From Pyrrhoderma lamaoense (taxonomy: Eukaryota > Basidiomycota > Agaricomycetes > Hymenochaetales > Hymenochaetaceae): a DNA stretch of 64,000 bases. Shown here in pieces: positions 17,552 to 29,314 of the stretch; position 1 is the stretch's first letter, and every line of letters begins with the position of its first letter. The stretch spans positions 1,364,001-1,428,000 of the forward strand of contig NBAZ01000001.1 of assembly GCA_002794735.1 (NCBI GenBank), read 5' to 3'. The position numbers and the translations under genes are program-made. Under the pieces are notes generated by a model. The model worked only from the letters and a program-made list of their open reading frames with translations, was not told where the DNA came from and ran no database searches.

Positions 17552-20508
17552 TCAATCAACATCCATTGGGTCTTCAAATAGAAGACCGCCGTCCATCTCT
17601 CCTAGCACATAGTCTAAAATATAGCTATCCTGAACAAGACGTTCTAATCGAGCAAGGTGACGTTCCGTATATGGGATAAGAGTTTGCACTAACTCATTTA
17701 ATGAAAGAGACTCTCCGGACTTCTTGTTCGAGGTGGACATGGAGAATTGTACTTCATTTGCTCCAAAGGCTGTTGATATGTCCTCTATCTTCCGGAGTTT
17801 AAACAGAGTATTGAGTATGGTTTGTGCAACTGCACTCGTTTTCGCACTTGTATTCCAATCGCGGGCATGCCGGAGGAGAATTGCTAGCTCTACAGGGGAA
17901 GAGAGCTTAGTATTGATTCGATTCTTTTAAGGCTGAATTGTGGGACTGTAGGGTCTGTATCGGTATTTGCTTCAGAAATGACTTGTTTGAATAATAGTAG
18001 AAGCCGTCCGGGTTGTCGCATAGAAAGTGCCAAGGAAATGGCCTTCTGGTAATCCTTAAGAGTCAAGTAATTTGCGAGATCTTGTTCCCTGTTGATTGAT
18101 GGCATTAAAACAAAAAATTACTAATGCTCAAAGAAGCAGATACCTTGAGATTGTCCTTTGAATGTCGGCTTGGCGCTCCGCTTCCTTTTCTTCTGAGCAG
18201 TCCTTCCAAATAGTGACAACAGAGTCGGCAGCCCCTGTGACAATCTTTGAGTCATCCGAGCTTATGGCCAAAGCCCAAACCTAAACATCTATTGGATACT
18301 TTTCCTATTCATAGCCTTTGACATTCATACCTTATCTTCATGGTTGTCCATTGTTGCTATACACTCCTCCGTCCTGATATTCCACAGTTTGAGAAGTCCA
18401 TCAGACGCAGAGCTTGCTAGCTGTGAATCCTGATTCAAGAAGTCAATCTGAAGCACAGAGTTTGTATGGCCTTCAAATGTCTTGTGATTATCAGTCAGTG
18501 CATAATATATATATATATAGATAGCATACAAGGAATGATTGCTCACCTTGATACAAGAGAAGTCGTCAAGATTCCAGAGTTTCACACTCTTATCTCCACT
18601 TCCAGTTGCAAATATCTTTTCATTCTTACCAAATTTAACAGTCCAGACTCCACGCTTATGGCTCCTGCATGTACCAAGCAACCTGATTTCCCCTCTCGCA
18701 CTACCTGAGCCACCTCGATCATAGATTATTTCATAGATCTTTGCTGTTCGATCTTGAGACCCGGACGCCAATAGTAGATCATTCGGAGCAACATCTAGTG
18801 AATTGATATCCTTATCATGAGCCTTTTGGGTCGTTAAGCTCTTGCAGTGCTGTGGACCATCCGTTGTTTCCGCCACAGAAACTGATGAGATATCCCACAT
18901 TTTTATCGTTCTATCCTGACTCCCTGTGAACATGAACCGTAAATCTTTGCTATTTGATTTACGAGAAAGCGCGATAGCCCCAACACTTTCCGCGTGTCCT
19001 TCACAAACGGCGAGACATTTCCATGCTGACTTTGTGCTTGAGAAATGCCACAGCCTAGCAGTCTTATCCTTACTACCGCTCGCAAGAATACTACTTTCTA
19101 CCGTGTGATCTAAGCATAAAACTGTGCCCGAATGACCTTCTAGCAGGCGAGCATCATTTCCTTCTGTAGAGTATACCCTGATCAGGGAGGAATTCGTAGC
19201 GAGTGCAATATGGGAGTCTGGACTAGAGACAGATAAGAATGATGCGCTAACAACTTCGTCGTTATAGCCTATAAGCTGTTGTATTAATGTCTTGTTTACT
19301 ATGTCATAGAATAAGATATTCTGATCTGCATGGACAGTGTAAATGACACCCTTATCGCGCAAAAGCCTGACTATGAGTTGAGAAAGGATATTCTCAGAGT
19401 AAAGAAAGGGACATACCTGGCAACCAATATTTCTCGTTGCTGTTCCGCGTTAGATTCATGCTCATCACCCAGAGCAAAAAGCGCGTTCCCAGTTTTTGCA
19501 TCCCAGACTTTCACTGAACCCTTTTCTCCGGCAGTAAAAAATTGGTGTGAACCATCCAGCCATCCGACAGCTTCGACCCTTTCCAGAATCGGGATGGTTC
19601 TAACAAGACTTGGAGTAGATCTGGTCTTCTTCCCCCACGCTTCGTCAGTGTCTCATTATTGAAACTATCAGTGAAATCCCATAGCAAAGCCACGGAATCC
19701 CGTCCACCACTAATCAACCAACGTCCATCCTGGGTGATATCTAAGCCACGAGGAACAGACATGTGTCCTTCTAGAACAGTAATAGGTTTTGAAGCTCCTT
19801 CACGAAGGGAGCTTGGTGACAAGTCGAATACCCGGAGACGACAGTCTACAGATGCAGATATGAGATGCAGAGTGATTTCAGATTTTAAGACGGAGGTCGT
19901 GTCATGAACATAACGGAAGAGGAGAGCGCTGACAACACCACCATGTCCCTTGAAAACATGAGTGACGTACCCTTTCCCGATGTCCCAGACCTTGACAACC
20001 CCATCTGCAGAACCTGAAGCTAGTAAACTTGAAGAAGGATCGCTCACACAAACATGGACTGGTGCTTCATGAGCCTTTGATATAGTCGTTGTTGGTCTAA
20101 CTGGAGTCAATTCTGTTTTTTCGGAGAGAGGGTTGTCATATATGTGCATACTCAGAGAGGCCGTGAAAAGAATTAAGTGGGAAGAAGAGGGGGTCAAGCA
20201 CATCGAGTAGATAGTTTCATTGTCCTATGGTAATTTATCGAGAGGTGAGTATATATCAAATATCCTCCTCCTCTTACAGTACCCACAGCAGAAAACTTCA
20301 AAAGTTCATACCCATCAACTACTCGGGTTAGTACAACCTGTTCTCCAACACAAGTGAAAATATGTGAGCCGTCCTCCGAGACTGAAACTGGGCCCCCAGT
20401 ATGAAGAGGCCCGATGGCCCGCGCCTTCTCATAACTGTCAATGGACTTGAGGTTATATTTTGGAATTACTGTGATCAATACGACTTACGACGTCTTCAAG
20501 GGGGACAT
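17552..20508 (-). CDS. UTP13: U3 snoRNP WD40 protein UTP13 (TBL3)
   Basis: Seven exons (20508-20489, 20434-20278, 20224-19417, 19366-18547, 18480-18331, 18280-18144, 18088-17552), about 876 residues with two restored bases. It starts MSPLKTS-YEKARAIGPLHTGG, as in TBL3, and carries many WD repeats in two propellers (VKVWDIGKG, HEDKVWALAISS, LASGSQDRTAKIYE, TGSGDKSVKLWNLDDFSCIKTFEGHT). The C-terminal Utp13 domain ends TLIPYTERHLARLERL...DYVLGEMDGGLL. It is part of the small-subunit processome that processes pre-18S rRNA in the nucleolus. Frame breaks lie in CCCCC at 19632-19636 and in GGGG at 17895-17898 (plus strand), each needing one more base. The 66-nt intron 18481-18546 is stopless, in frame, and TA-rich. 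The first exon is 20 nt. Confidence 0.93.
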
Positions 20509-21460
20509 AGTTTAGTCTGAGCTCGTCAGTACATCCAAGAAATTAAATTTCGATGAAGATCGACATAAATATAAGAAGGGCGTGAGACTATAATATCTGT
20601 ATTGGAATTATATTTGGAATTATATAATCTGATATAATCTGAATACAGTCACTTAAACTCTGAAAAATCACTGATTTAACTTGAAGAATAGGGTGAATAT
20701 TTTCCAAGAAGATACCTCGATCTTGAAATGTGGATACTTGGCCTCTATCTCTGCATATATAAACTTGTAGTTAACCGCTTCTTTGGACACCCGAGTATAG
20801 TACATCGAAGAATAATACAGGTGGGCACAAAAAGTGTTTGGATACCCCAAATTAAAAGGAGGTTCTCATCCCTTCAGTGTATACATCTCTACGCAATCGC
20901 GACTTTTTTTTGCCTCAATTCCATTCTTTCTTTTTGCAAGGATATTTTTCCAACTTCTATCTTACACTTGGGGTGTTTATTGGACGAAACCTGAATTTTT
21001 TGTCGCATAAATTGCGTATATGCGTGATCGATGATCGAAGTGTCCGAACATTTTTTGTACCCACCTGTAGATAGGGTGTGTTTCGGGTGTTCGTAGCCAT
21101 TTGAGTCGGAAAGGCAATCAAGTGAATTGGGACAATTGTCGTGTTTTGGGTGCTCTGGAATGTTTGAGCACGTTCAAAGGGATGTGGCTCTGCTTCACTG
21201 AGTTCGGACCCACAGATTTTAAGCGTTTATCATCTTCTAACATCAAAATAAACAAATATAGGCATGAACAATTATTGATCGTCATTTGTTGGTTTCAGAC
21301 AAAAGAGTTCGGAGGGATTCCCATTTGACATTGATTATATATGTTTACATGTACATATGAGATTACACAGATCATAGTCTAGATACGTAAGTGAAAGTAG
21401 ACAAGTTACGGCTTAGTCAAAAATAATTAACTTTTCAAGAAGTAGGAGTAGTTTATTATC
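20509..21460. other. Intergenic region with a MITE
   Basis: About 950 bp between the UTP13 start and the transcription-factor stop, so it contains the UTP13 promoter. It holds the MITE described separately, short tandem duplications of GGAATTATA and TATAATCTGA around 20600-20642, and an unsupported plus-strand open frame of 75 codons at 21101-21328 whose product I do not recognise. Confidence 0.5.
20818..21067. mobile_element. MITE with 28-bp terminal inverted repeats and TA duplication
   Basis: The left end reads CAGGTGGGCACAAAAAG and the right end, on the opposite strand, CAGGTGGGTACAAAAAA. The inverted ends match at 24 of 28 positions, and all four differences are transitions. A TA dinucleotide abuts each end (20816-20817 and 21068-21069), the target duplication made by Tc1/mariner-type transposases. 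The 250-bp interior is AT-rich and non-coding, so it is a non-autonomous miniature element that needs a transposase from elsewhere. It lies 310 bp upstream of the UTP13 start codon. Confidence 0.85.
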
Positions 21461-24400
21461 TCAACGAGTATTATCAGGCTCTGTGAAGCTTTGGAAGTCG
21501 TATCCATAAAATGGTCCGTAATCAGAATAGTTATGGGTTGGTTGATAGAATTCGGAGTTTGTTTGACCTTGACCGGGCGGGGATAAAGGAGATAAGGCGG
21601 TTTCTGACGGAGGGGTTAGATACTGTCCGCCTTGTATATGATATAGTGGGGATGATCCACCTTGAGCTTGCGACGGTTCAATCTCTGGGACGTTTAAACC
21701 AAGAAGGTGAGCCATGATAAGAGCATTCGCATTTCTATCTTCCTGGAGAGGGTATTAAATCAGGTACAGTTGCAAGTAATACTTAGTCTCACAGTATTTT
21801 CTCCCACATACGGTAAACCCGGATATCCACTGCGTGTCATAGAGTTCATAGGCGCAACGCTTGAGCTTGGGGTCTGAAATTTCCATCTAGCACTATCAAG
21901 TAGCTCGTGGTTTCTTTCTGCACTAGGCCAGATACGCTGCGCATAGAGTATGAAATAATTAGCTTTAGTTATAGATAACTTCATGTATATACTAACACTC
22001 ATGTCCTTGAGGCAAATTAGTGTTTTCATGAGGGCTGCATCTGAGCCTCTTTTATCGGGACCCATGGCCACTGTGGTATCGAATCAGGTAAAATATACAC
22101 GAATGTCTAATGGAAGTACTGACAGCCTGCAAGATGGACGATTCTAATGGAATCTATATCAGCCTAGCCCTCTAATGAAACGTAAGAAAAGATATACCCA
22201 GCAGACATTAAAAGTGTAGGGAGATACGCCGAGGCGGCATTCAAAGAAAAAACATCACTGATGACTGAAGCTAGTGTGTCGTCCCATATTAGAAGGACAT
22301 CATGCGACAAGGCAAAGGAAATATTACCAAGTTCAGTTATCTTCCTTGCTGCGTCTTGACAAAGGGAAAATTCCCTTGCAGTGTCTATTCCGTGAGCAGA
22401 GGCAGCGCTTCTATAGCTTATTCTTAGTGTACTCCATGATATTACTCCCAGTAGACTTACTCTCTGTGATTAAGGCGAGGAATGCTGAAACAATTGTTAG
22501 CCGTCATTAGCGTGTTGATATATCATGATATAAATCAACTGACAAGCGTCTATGGAGCAAGAGGAGAGCATGTGAATGTTGTATATGAAGCAATATAATG
22601 AGAGGAGGAACTGGACGTCTTGTGCTTAGATCATATTTAAGATGTTGCGGTAGATATAGTAACCAATTATTTAATTGAGTATCCAATTCGATTAATATTC
22701 GCTGCCTTTTGTTCCATGGCTTCTGACGAATAGAGTATATTTTACATATTATTTTCCCCAGAATCACGGCTATAAGTCGAACTTTGTCTCGGTATTTCCG
22801 ACCATAAGTTGTAGAACGGATAAGCTCACATAATGATGCAAGTGCTTTGAATGAAGACGATACATGCCCCATAATTGGACCCATCGTTCCCGGGGTAGAT
22901 ATAATAGGGTGAGGTTGCCATAACTCGAGTTCATCTGCCTACCCTCAACTTCAGTACTAAGAATAGACGAGCAAAGGTTATAATTTCTGTTGGCTCACAG
23001 GAGGTAGACCCGTGGCACCATTTGCACAGTCTTCTGGAAGATCTGTATCGTATTCGTTCTCATGAATCGCAACCGGACAACCTTGCGAAAGGTAATTTAA
23101 GCTTTATGCGTTCCCATTCGAAATAATGTTGTTACCTAGTGAACACGCTATGTACCTATAATATTTTCAGAAAACAAATACTTTACATTTTTAAGGTGGA
23201 TGGTGCGCACTTTTCGACTATACAGCAGCCCCACCAGACTCGTTTTCTTTCTAATTTCTGCTCATGAGTGAGTAGATATGTACCAAACCGTTGCCATTTT
23301 TCAGCAGAACGATGGAGTCCAAGATCCTGAGCCTGAGAATGTTATGGTATTAGTCTAAGTTGCATTACTTTATTTAAAAAGAGTGGTCACCATTCGAATG
23401 GCCATCCCTGGTAAAATAATCAACATAAGGTTATGAAAGCGCATCTCAAATCATACCAATAAAAAATGACCCGTGTTCAAATGAACCTATCCCCAAGTAC
23501 AAGTTTAGTATAAAATATTCCAAGCTGATGCACTCGAGAGCTACCCACCGACACCGAACTCTCGGTAAGCTAGGAGAATGAGAGCCTGGCATGTCGACAT
23601 GGATGTTTTATGTAAAACGGAGTCTGGAAATATAGTAGCTCATAAAATGAAGCAGAATATACATTCAAGTATTCACTCACATAGTATACGCCGAGCGGAA
23701 GCAAGGTAATCACATCCCGCTTCCCACATTTGACCTGCTCTGCTGGGTAATGGCTGCTCTGTCGGGTTGTATCGGCTTGAAATAGTAAACATTGCAAATA
23801 GCAGAAGTTTTGGAATACACCTTGAGTTTCCCGATGAACTAGATGAATGGTTATATTGATGACGGTGTAAGCTTGTAAGCGAAATTAGATTGATAGTGGA
23901 TCTAACAAACCTTGAAATTTTACTGTGGGGGCGTTAAAATATGAGAAAAAATGTAAAGGAACTAATATGAATGGAACAAACTCTGATGTATATAAAGACA
24001 AAAAACTCGACTTGTCCAAAATGGGTAGATCGGGGTGTACATGGGCAAAGTACAATTCAACTAGCAAGTCCTGGTGTTCATTATTGGGCATCTGTACGGA
24101 TACGGATTCCTCCGTGTCGAGACCAGATAGCTGCATAGCTGCAAATGGCCAAATGCGTGCTACGGGTAGTCGCCTGACAGTTGTCAGATGGTCGAAGCTG
24201 TGTGTGAATATGTAAAGGGTTATCCTACCAGATACCATCAGAGTTACGAGGGCCTGCACTATCTGTGAGTCTATCAAGAAGCGGCATGCCACTTGCGTCG
24301 TTATGGTATCTGAGCTAGATATTGAATATCAGTAAGGGGAACAGAAGAAAGATGGGGAATATATACTTCATGATTTTCATTCATTGACAAGCTTCCTATT

Positions 24401-25494
24401 GCTTCCTCGTCCTCAGCCTTTTCAATCAGATCCTCCTCATTTCTGAACGGATTGATTGTCAGCGTCCATAAGGACTGGTTTTACCTGAGAGCATAGTGTA
24501 CCTGTAGTTGGACTTGACCCGCTCTCTTCTCCATGAGCTGATTCGCTGTGAGATACATGAGTTAGACACACACACAGAGTCTCAACATTCACGAGCATAC
24601 ATGCTATGCATAGCTGGGGACATAGTGTGGGCACGCATATCCCATTCCGCCATGCATTCGACTCTGGCTTTGACCTTTCCCTTCAAGGAGAGATTCGAGT
24701 CTACGGAGCCATTGCAAGGATGGTGCCGGTATTTCTGCTACAATAATACTCAATAAAGGCTTTAGAGATATGAGTTGGTTACGTACCTGAGGACAGAGAT
24801 ACATTCTCCCTGTTCATTCTGGAATCTCGCGCCGATCGGCTGCTCTTACAATGTGTTTCATTAAATTGTCTAATTGCGGCTGTGAAGTCCGTAGGACGAG
24901 TTTCAGCACTAGTCTGTACACTAGATCCATATGGACCCTGTTCAACTCTGTCGATAATTTCTCGAGCAATTTCATCCTTTTTCAGGTCGGTTACGACACT
25001 CTGGGCTCTTCCGTCCCTAGAACTAATTATAGCGCCCAACAAAGCCTCAACTTGATGGAGACGCTGTTCAATAGCGTTGATGTAACCTTTTGGGGGCCAC
25101 GCTTATAACTTGGGCCTGACGAGTGATGAAAAGGAAGATTATTGCTAAATGTAAAGGGAAGGTAGAACCGAACACACCTTGGAATGTACAAGCTGAGGCG
25201 AAGTTATATAACAATAAGGCAAATTCGCCTCTTGACACGATAAAATACAACTTGTGAGACTCACTTATGTTTGCGACTATACAATTAGAGCAGGGTCGAT
25301 CTGAGCCTGCGGGCCTCCTGCATTTACTCTTTGTTCTTCGACATTGATCACAAGCTTGAGCAAGTTTACATCAGTGATCTATCTACTTTACTAATGCAAC
25401 AACGCTTCACACCTCGACTACTTCTCTTCTTGTAGGGCTGGCTAGAGTCAGAAGGGTCATTCACTGGCTGCTCACTTGATGACGGGACTGACAT
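21461..25494 (-). CDS. Zn2Cys6 fungal transcription factor
   Basis: More than fifteen small exons. The N-terminal zinc cluster is ACDQCRRTKSKC...CSNCIVANI-TCTF, followed by the usual KRGPQKGYINAIEQRL coiled segment. The middle is the Fungal_trans domain: ELYFAHVHPDLPILDKSSFL, LLLFAMFTISSRYN, IGMAIRMAQDLGLHRSAEKW, RVWWGCCIVEKYIACSLG, then HENEYDTDLPED, LEWQPHP-like DELELWQPHP and LLLLHRRFIPRLNHRE. The C-terminus is Pro/Ser/Gln-rich and may be the activation region. The first exons are 25494-25413, 25354-25265, 25192-25178 (15 nt) and 25115-24787. I could not splice the linker at about 24430-24790 with confidence. The family is the one including XlnR-like and other nuclear regulators of catabolism; the target is unknown. 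No frame break was needed in the conserved parts. Confidence 0.85.
25178..25192 (-). other. 15-nt microexon encoding the last zinc-cluster cysteine
   Basis: A 15-base exon with flanking AG and GT sites encodes part of Thr plus Cys-Thr-Phe-Gln. Joining it to both neighbours gives NI-T-C-T-F-Q-G-PSYKRGP, completing the sixth cysteine of the zinc cluster in its normal place before the KRG segment. The flanking introns are about 72 and 62 nt. Skipping it keeps the frame but deletes the cysteine. Confidence 0.75.
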
Positions 25495-25525
25495 GATGGT
25501 CATAAGAGAGGGAGATTATTTGTTC

Positions 25526-25583
25526 ACGCGTCTCATAGTCATTGACTCGTAAGTATCATTTAATGTATAAACTCATGACGTCA
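25526..25583. promoter_or_regulatory. ACGCGT and TGACGTCA sites upstream of the zinc-cluster factor
   Basis: A MCB-like ACGCGT (25526-25531) and a perfect CRE palindrome TGACGTCA (25576-25583) lie 32-90 bp upstream of the transcription-factor start. They fall in the 175-bp gap behind the NIPSNAP gene. This is motif evidence only. Confidence 0.35.
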
Positions 25584-25669
25584 CTTGCCGAAAACGCGAC
25601 TTCATTAGCACAGAATCAAACAACGATATTTAGATACAATGTCAAATATTGAGCCAATGCGATGCAGAA

Positions 25670-26986
25670 CTATTTGAGTGGGCTGAACGGAAGCGGAACT
25701 AATATTGTAGAGTCCATAAACTTTGCTAATTGAGTTGTCTACGTTTTAAGAAAAGGTGAGTATCGTCGTTAAATTCTTAAACTAATTAATCCTACTGACC
25801 TTGTGTACTGTATCGCTCCAACCATCCACCTGCCATGCCTTCTCACGAATTTCACTTCTCGTTTCAAAGTCACTATGAGAATATTTTTGCAGAACGATCA
25901 ATCGTTTCCTTCGAAGGGCAGAGAAGTAGGCTTACGGATATTGCCAGAGATGATGGACTTGATGTAGCCGCCCAATCCGTGAAAACCAAGCTCCAACGGG
26001 AGCGACCAACTTCCTACGGGCTTCAATACCGATCCGCCTACAAAGTATGACCGCTAAGCAAATGATACAAGACCGAAGTAATAGCGAAGCTCCTTACCAA
26101 GTGCTTTCCCACTCCAGAAGACTCCCAGGTTTAAGTTGGTAGCTTCTAAGTTCAAAGATACCACCTTGGGAACGTGGAGGTGACGAAGGAAAGAATGCAA
26201 ATTCTTGATTAATTTGTGTAGTTCTTGAATTTAAAAACGGTAACATGTCATTATACGCTTTTATATGCTTTGCAAACAACAATTAGTCAAGATAGAACAA
26301 CTGAAAATTACAGAGCACTATAACTTACATCTGAGTCGCGTATTAATCTGAAGGACCGGTCGAAACCTCCATGGTTTTCGTACTCCGTAATATGTACTAT
26401 AGTATAAAGAATCGTCACTTCAATATATGTTATTTGGAATCAGATCTTTACCAAATGTATCATTCTCCCCTATTATCGTCTCCCAGCTCCCAGTCAACTT
26501 AACATTCAAGTTAGGGTCAGACCTTATCCCTTGATAATAATTTTCTCTGAAGACATATTCACTACTGCTTTTAATAAGAGTATTTCTTGAAAGCTTACGC
26601 GGCCTTCTTGTATTTCTCAGATAGCTCCGATTTCACTTTGTGGACTAAGAAAGTACAAGACACGAAAAAATTATAGTCAAGTACAAATAGACGTCCCACG
26701 GAATGTAAATATGACCATGAACTAAGAAGCTTGGGATACTCACATTCAAAAACATGCAAGTACTTCCGACGCGCAACAATCTTTGAATGTTGTTGAAGCT
26801 CTGCTTCCCCGATCTCCTTCGCTTCTGGGGATCCGTAAACGATATTCTACGAAATAACCTAATCGATAACTAGGGTAATTCATACGGAATGAAAGGAGTT
26901 ACCTTTAAGGAAACATTACGCCTTGAGACCGCTGACGCTATGGGTCGCACTAACGTTGGAATGCGTTTTGAAGCTCCTGAGATCAT
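25670..26986 (-). CDS. NIPSNAP family mitochondrial protein
   Basis: Nine exons (26986-26903, 26846-26744, 26644-26599, 26546-26452, 26396-26329, 26267-26098, 26037-25936, 25872-25800, 25738-25670), 269 residues, frame intact throughout. The first 28 residues form a basic amphipathic presequence (ASKRIPTLVRPIASAVSRRN) suited to mitochondrial import. The body has the NIPSNAP/dimeric alpha-beta barrel signatures: KLTGSWETIIGENDTF, HITEYENHGGFD, LNQEFAFFP-like INQEFAFFPSSPPR, GGIFELRSYQLKPGSLLEWE and GRLHQVHHLWQYPD, ending EKAWQVDGWSDTVHKTTQLAKFM. In animals the family flags damaged mitochondria for mitophagy; the fungal role is unclear. The start was chosen at 26986 because it alone provides the presequence in frame. 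Confidence 0.9.
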
Positions 26987-27257
26987 AGTAGAATTCAACA
27001 GACAAATTACGATAGATCTACAGCTAAGGACTGTTGAGGAGTTAGAGTGGTAACCATGGACAAGTTGGTCAACGTCGTTGCACGTGCTGTTGCCTCGCTA
27101 AGTTGACGAGAAGAAATACATTATATCATATGATACATGGAAGGTCACAAACACAGATAGTTACTTTATTATACGTATATCGTACAGGAGCCCCTATTTT
27201 ATACAAAAATAACTGAAATCTCATGTACAACCCAACGAGTATCTTTCTTTGATGTTA

Positions 27258-29036
27258 TCATGTCTTTCGGATGAGAAGTTTTAGTAATTCGGATGTAACG
27301 CATGGAAGATTATTCAGGATGTAGATGCTACACTCCTTGAGCAGAGGAAATCCAATCACATCCTTACGATCAAAGCAATGAAGTCGATGCGGAATGGACT
27401 GCTTTAGATAAGTGTCAAGGTTGTAAAACTACTTTCCCAAAGTAATTTTGCTTACCCACGATTTTTTGTTAGTAGATAAACTCAGTTCACAAACCGTACC
27501 AAGCATTTCCGCTGTTTCTGCGTTAGTTACTACTGTTAATAGTATGCCATCACTCCCTGTGATGTCCTCTAAGACGTCTAAAATAATCCAATCTCCCACT
27601 TTTGAGACTTGAAGTCCGATTAGAAGTCTGATTAGGATGAACTTCGATCTTCAATCGAGACAATGCTTACCATCATGACTACGGAATTCTGTCTCAAGTC
27701 TGGAATCTACCATGGCTGAAGGCGGGAACTTGATGTACCAGTCTCTGAGGATTGCTCGTTTTGATCTATCTTCCGACTAGAAACCGGATATTTTTGGAGG
27801 TCTGCTTTCCCTGAGATATCTTCTGGTAGTATTCTGATGTTGGTTTCTATTAAACACAGAGCCAGACGACAAGGAGCTTCGACAATTTGATCTACCTCCT
27901 CTACTTCAGAAATGCCAGAGTTTACATATGGGCTTCGGAGAGTATTGTTTGTTTTATATACCGCTAGATATTCGAGAGCACGTGCCTGTTTGGTTTACAG
28001 TCCATTGATAATATGATATGATAGCAATACCTCTACTTACGATATGCCTATTGTTCCGATCTTCACCAGCAAGCCCTACAGTGAACGGTTGGCCACCACC
28101 AAGTTCTATTCCGTGGTCGAACCATATTTCTCGATCCTTCGGTCTATTCGCAAGTATCGTGAAGTAGTTGTCAGCCATTTCCATTTCCCCAGTAGACAGT
28201 TGCAACTTTTGGAGCAAGTCAAGGAAGCTGACAACCATTTCCCGTCGTGCGTAACACCCATGACCCAGCCAGGCAAATGCCGTATTTATCCTCTGGTCTG
28301 ACGAGGTAAATTTTCGTAGTCGGGATAGAAAGTATTCATGAGCAGGAAGCAAGTGTAGCGAAGGTGATAGAGGGGACTGATGAAATACTCGATGCATGTT
28401 ACTGATTACTATGGGCTCTATCAGATAATCATCGTCCTTTCCGAAATCTGTTCATTACTGGACAACCAAGATAAAAGGTAGAAACACCATACTTGGATGA
28501 AGCAATAAGGACTCTTCGCTCTTGCACAAGCTAGAAATCGTGCTTGGAAGTAAAGATTGATGTCGGAATTGTGTACATATAACTTCTGCTCAGAACATCC
28601 TGTCCCAAGAAAATCCTATTTACGATAGGATGATACTATTCGAGTACCCACACTAAGATCTACTGACCTTGAAGTTTAGTCGGATTTCAGGGTTATTGTT
28701 CCATATTACAACTTGAAATATGATGTCATTCAGCCACGGACCACATAAAAGGGAAGCTATCAGCTTCACGTTCTCGAATCTGGACCAATTTAAGATGAAA
28801 GCCGTAGTATCTGGTGGAAAGTCTCTCGATACCCTACCATCCAGCTCATTTACATGGAGCCTAGTCTCAGGATGAGCGCCATACTTATGCAGTTTCAGAA
28901 GGTAATCATCCGATAGCTGGGTACTTGGCACTGTACTAGTCTTTGATCCATCCTTCCGTAGATACAGAGAGATAGCGACTACTCCAATGATTATCGTAAG
29001 GGTATAGTACAAGACGGATACACTCTTGCACTTCAT
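27258..29036 (-). CDS. Putative type II membrane glycosyltransferase, family not assigned
   Basis: Multi-exon gene (first exon 29036-28668). Residues 7-26 form one hydrophobic anchor (YYTLTIIIGVVAISLYL) after a short basic tail, giving type II topology as in Golgi enzymes. Then come TTAFILNWSRFENVKLIASLL and VVIWNNNPEI, CFIQDDDYLIEP with a DDD metal-site motif created by splicing Gln to DDD, the WFDHGIELGGGQPFTVG segment and NNRHI. The pattern of a Rossmann-like start, DxD and a later acidic/glycine loop fits a nucleotide-sugar transferase, but I cannot name the family or substrate. One base appears missing in TTTT at 27759-27762: restoring it links KIDQ to KRAILRDWYIKFPPSAM. The C-terminus ends LLIRKT. 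Basidiomycetes commonly have such conserved proteins. Confidence 0.65.
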
Positions 29037-29314
29037 GCTATTGAAGTAGATCTTCTATGTAGGAGGCTTCTTAGTATTCACCCAGGTTTTTGTGAAGATA
29101 TGTCACCGCTTGAAAGAGTTGTAGTAGGCACCAAATTTTCCAGTCAGTGATCAAAAACATAGTTCGGAACTTACCAGATAGTTTATTACATAATGTCCCT
29201 TTTATAATTACTAAGTCTCCATTCCAAATCACAGAGTACATTGATATTTACATGCCTAATCCAAGATAATGATAAACTAAAGTACGCTCGTGAATATGTA
29301 TGCAAGGTATAAAA

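Noticed and set aside
20463..20508. A 20-nt intron at the UTP13 start leading into NSKI/IPKYNLKS
   Set aside because: Far too short; a 54-nt intron (20435-20488) with a proper acceptor gives KTS-YEKARAIGPLHTGG, matching TBL3.
21101..21328. Possible gene 3' of the MITE
   Set aside because: 75 codons, no family similarity recognised, no splice sites extending it; might be a degraded fragment.
26987..27110. Upstream start for NIPSNAP at the ATG near 27057
   Set aside because: No splice from that ATG reaches the presequence in frame; the ATG at 26986 does so directly.
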